Positions 8,650-9,587 of a DNA stretch of 9,587 nucleotides are shown piece by piece (within the stretch, counting starts at the first letter, position 1; every line of letters starts with the position of its first letter). Where the stretch lies: NCBI GenBank assembly GCA_016717145.1, contig JADKGD010000065.1, positions 1 through 9,587 on the forward strand, in the 5' to 3' direction. The notes beneath the pieces are model-generated. The model was given only the letters and a program-made list of their open reading frames with translations, had not been told where the DNA came from and did not search any database. The stretch is from Saprospiraceae bacterium. Its GTDB lineage: Bacteria; Bacteroidota; Bacteroidia; Chitinophagales; Saprospiraceae. A program made the translations under genes and the position numbers.

Positions 8650-9587
8650 ATGAAAATTTTTGTTATCCTATTATGTCTGTTTTCAGCAATTAATATTTCA
8701 ACAGCGCAAGTTAAAGGAGATTACCAATGGATTGGAGGATATCAAATCAATTTTGGTGGAGTTGGTAGCAAAGGATTCCTTTTTGACTTTAATGAATATC
8801 CAGTTAAAATTTTAAAAACAAACCCTTTCTATGGAATAGATAGAAACAATGCATCCATTTGTGATCAAGATGGAAAAATATTATTTTATACAAATGGAAG
8901 AGGTGTTATGAATAATCAAAATGAATTAATGCCCAACGGTAATGACATAAATTCGGGCACATGGGCAGATAGATATTGGCCCGATCCAAGATATGGATAT
9001 CCTGGATTGCAGGACATCATTATTTTACCAGATCCTGGTAACGAGGATGGTTATTATATACTCATAAGACGCCAGTCTATACCCCCACCTATAATTGATT
9101 CATTTGAAATAAGATATAGTTACGTAGACATAACCTGGATAACGGCAAAGGTGATTTAGTCTTTAAAAACCAATATTTTATGAAAAAGAGACGTACTAGC
9201 ATCTTATCTTATGCATAAGGCATCAAAACAAAAGATTGGTGGGTTTTACAGCCACTATTGGAACTAAAATTAAAACTTTTTTTAATTAACGGAACAGGCA
9301 TTCAATTAATTTCTGACCAAGAATCAAATAATCTTGTTTACAAAAACAAATCAGGTTCTTCAGGTACAGCTAAGTTTAGCCCTGATGGAAATCATTATGC
9401 TATTTATAATGAAACTGATAATCTTCTAATTTATGATTTTGATCGTCAAACTGGAAAGTTAAAATTCAAAAGGAGATTGAATCCAATTGATACAAGCGGT
9501 CAGGGAATTTATTGTAGTTTGGAATGGTCACCTAACAGTCGCTTTATATATACAACTACTGAGATCTATTTACATCAAATTGATACA
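8650..9587 (+). CDS. Secreted beta-propeller (WD40/PD40-like) protein, partial at window edge, frameshifted
   Basis: This is the N-terminal ~312 residues of a secreted protein family common in Bacteroidota. A signal peptide (MKIFVILL... to STAQ) starts at 8650. An in-frame ATG at 8614 overlaps the upstream stop as ATGA and would add 12 residues, so 8614 is a possible coupled start. Next come the family-like stretches NNASICDQDGKILFYTNGRG, NELMPNGNDINSG, a GYPGLQDIIILPDPG block with YYILIRR, KDWWVLQP, and propeller blades (SGTAKFSPDGNHYAIYN, LLIYDFDRQTGKL, LEWSPNSRFIYTT). Frame breaks are inferred at about 9133-9138 (lost base), 9183-9187 (extra A) and 9230-9233 (lost A). There is possibly a compensating pair at about 9253 and in the T7 at 9277-9283, which restores QPTIGTKIKTFLINGTG. 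Related proteins often end in a T9SS sorting domain, which would lie beyond the window. No enzymatic motif is visible; a surface or extracellular binding role is inference. Its position right after the protease suggests co-transcription. Confidence 0.75.

Overview
The window looks like a piece of a Bacteroidota genome, probably a Saprospiria- or Chitinophagia-type environmental organism. The evidence is a CarboxypepD_reg/TonB-dependent receptor, a secreted M4 metalloprotease with a type IX secretion (T9SS) C-terminal sorting domain, a lineage-typical secreted beta-propeller family, and one promoter-like TAnnTTTG box. The lineage call is inference. Base composition changes along the window: the left ~2.3 kb is moderate in GC, and from about 3.0 kb onward the DNA is clearly AT-rich.

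Layout. 1-134: non-coding, with two overlapping hairpins that probably terminate the first gene. 135-2359 (-): TonB-dependent receptor with one frame break. 2360-2654: intergenic, with an imperfect inverted repeat and T-runs. 2655-3041 (-): C-terminal half of an outer-membrane beta-barrel protein. 3039-4462 (+): phospholipase D-like (two HKD motif) protein missing its N-terminal part. 4463-4725: intergenic, with a candidate terminator and promoter. 4726-8617 (+): one very large secreted protein of about 1297 residues after frame repair (signal peptide, FTP/PepSY propeptide, M4 peptidase, right-handed beta-helix, helical linker, T9SS sorting domain). 8650-9587 (+): start of a secreted beta-propeller protein, cut by the window edge.

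The most important caution is that almost every gene is broken by single-base indels, roughly 20 in all, mostly in short homopolymers, while the protein on both sides remains family-like. When the frames are joined, each gene gives a sensible product with family motifs in order. This pattern fits uncorrected long-read consensus errors better than gene decay, but the two cannot be separated from this sequence alone. Gene boundaries below are therefore those of the repaired genes, not of the individual open frames.

Functionally, the right half appears to export two proteins to the cell surface or medium: the M4/beta-helix protease, which ends in a T9SS sorting domain, and a propeller protein whose possible start overlaps the protease stop codon. 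The receptor and barrel remnants are outer-membrane proteins. I found no RNA gene, CRISPR array, transposase or phage module. The two most unusual items are the protease-beta-helix fusion and the abrupt junction near 3030-3042, where two divergent genes have both lost their 5' ends.
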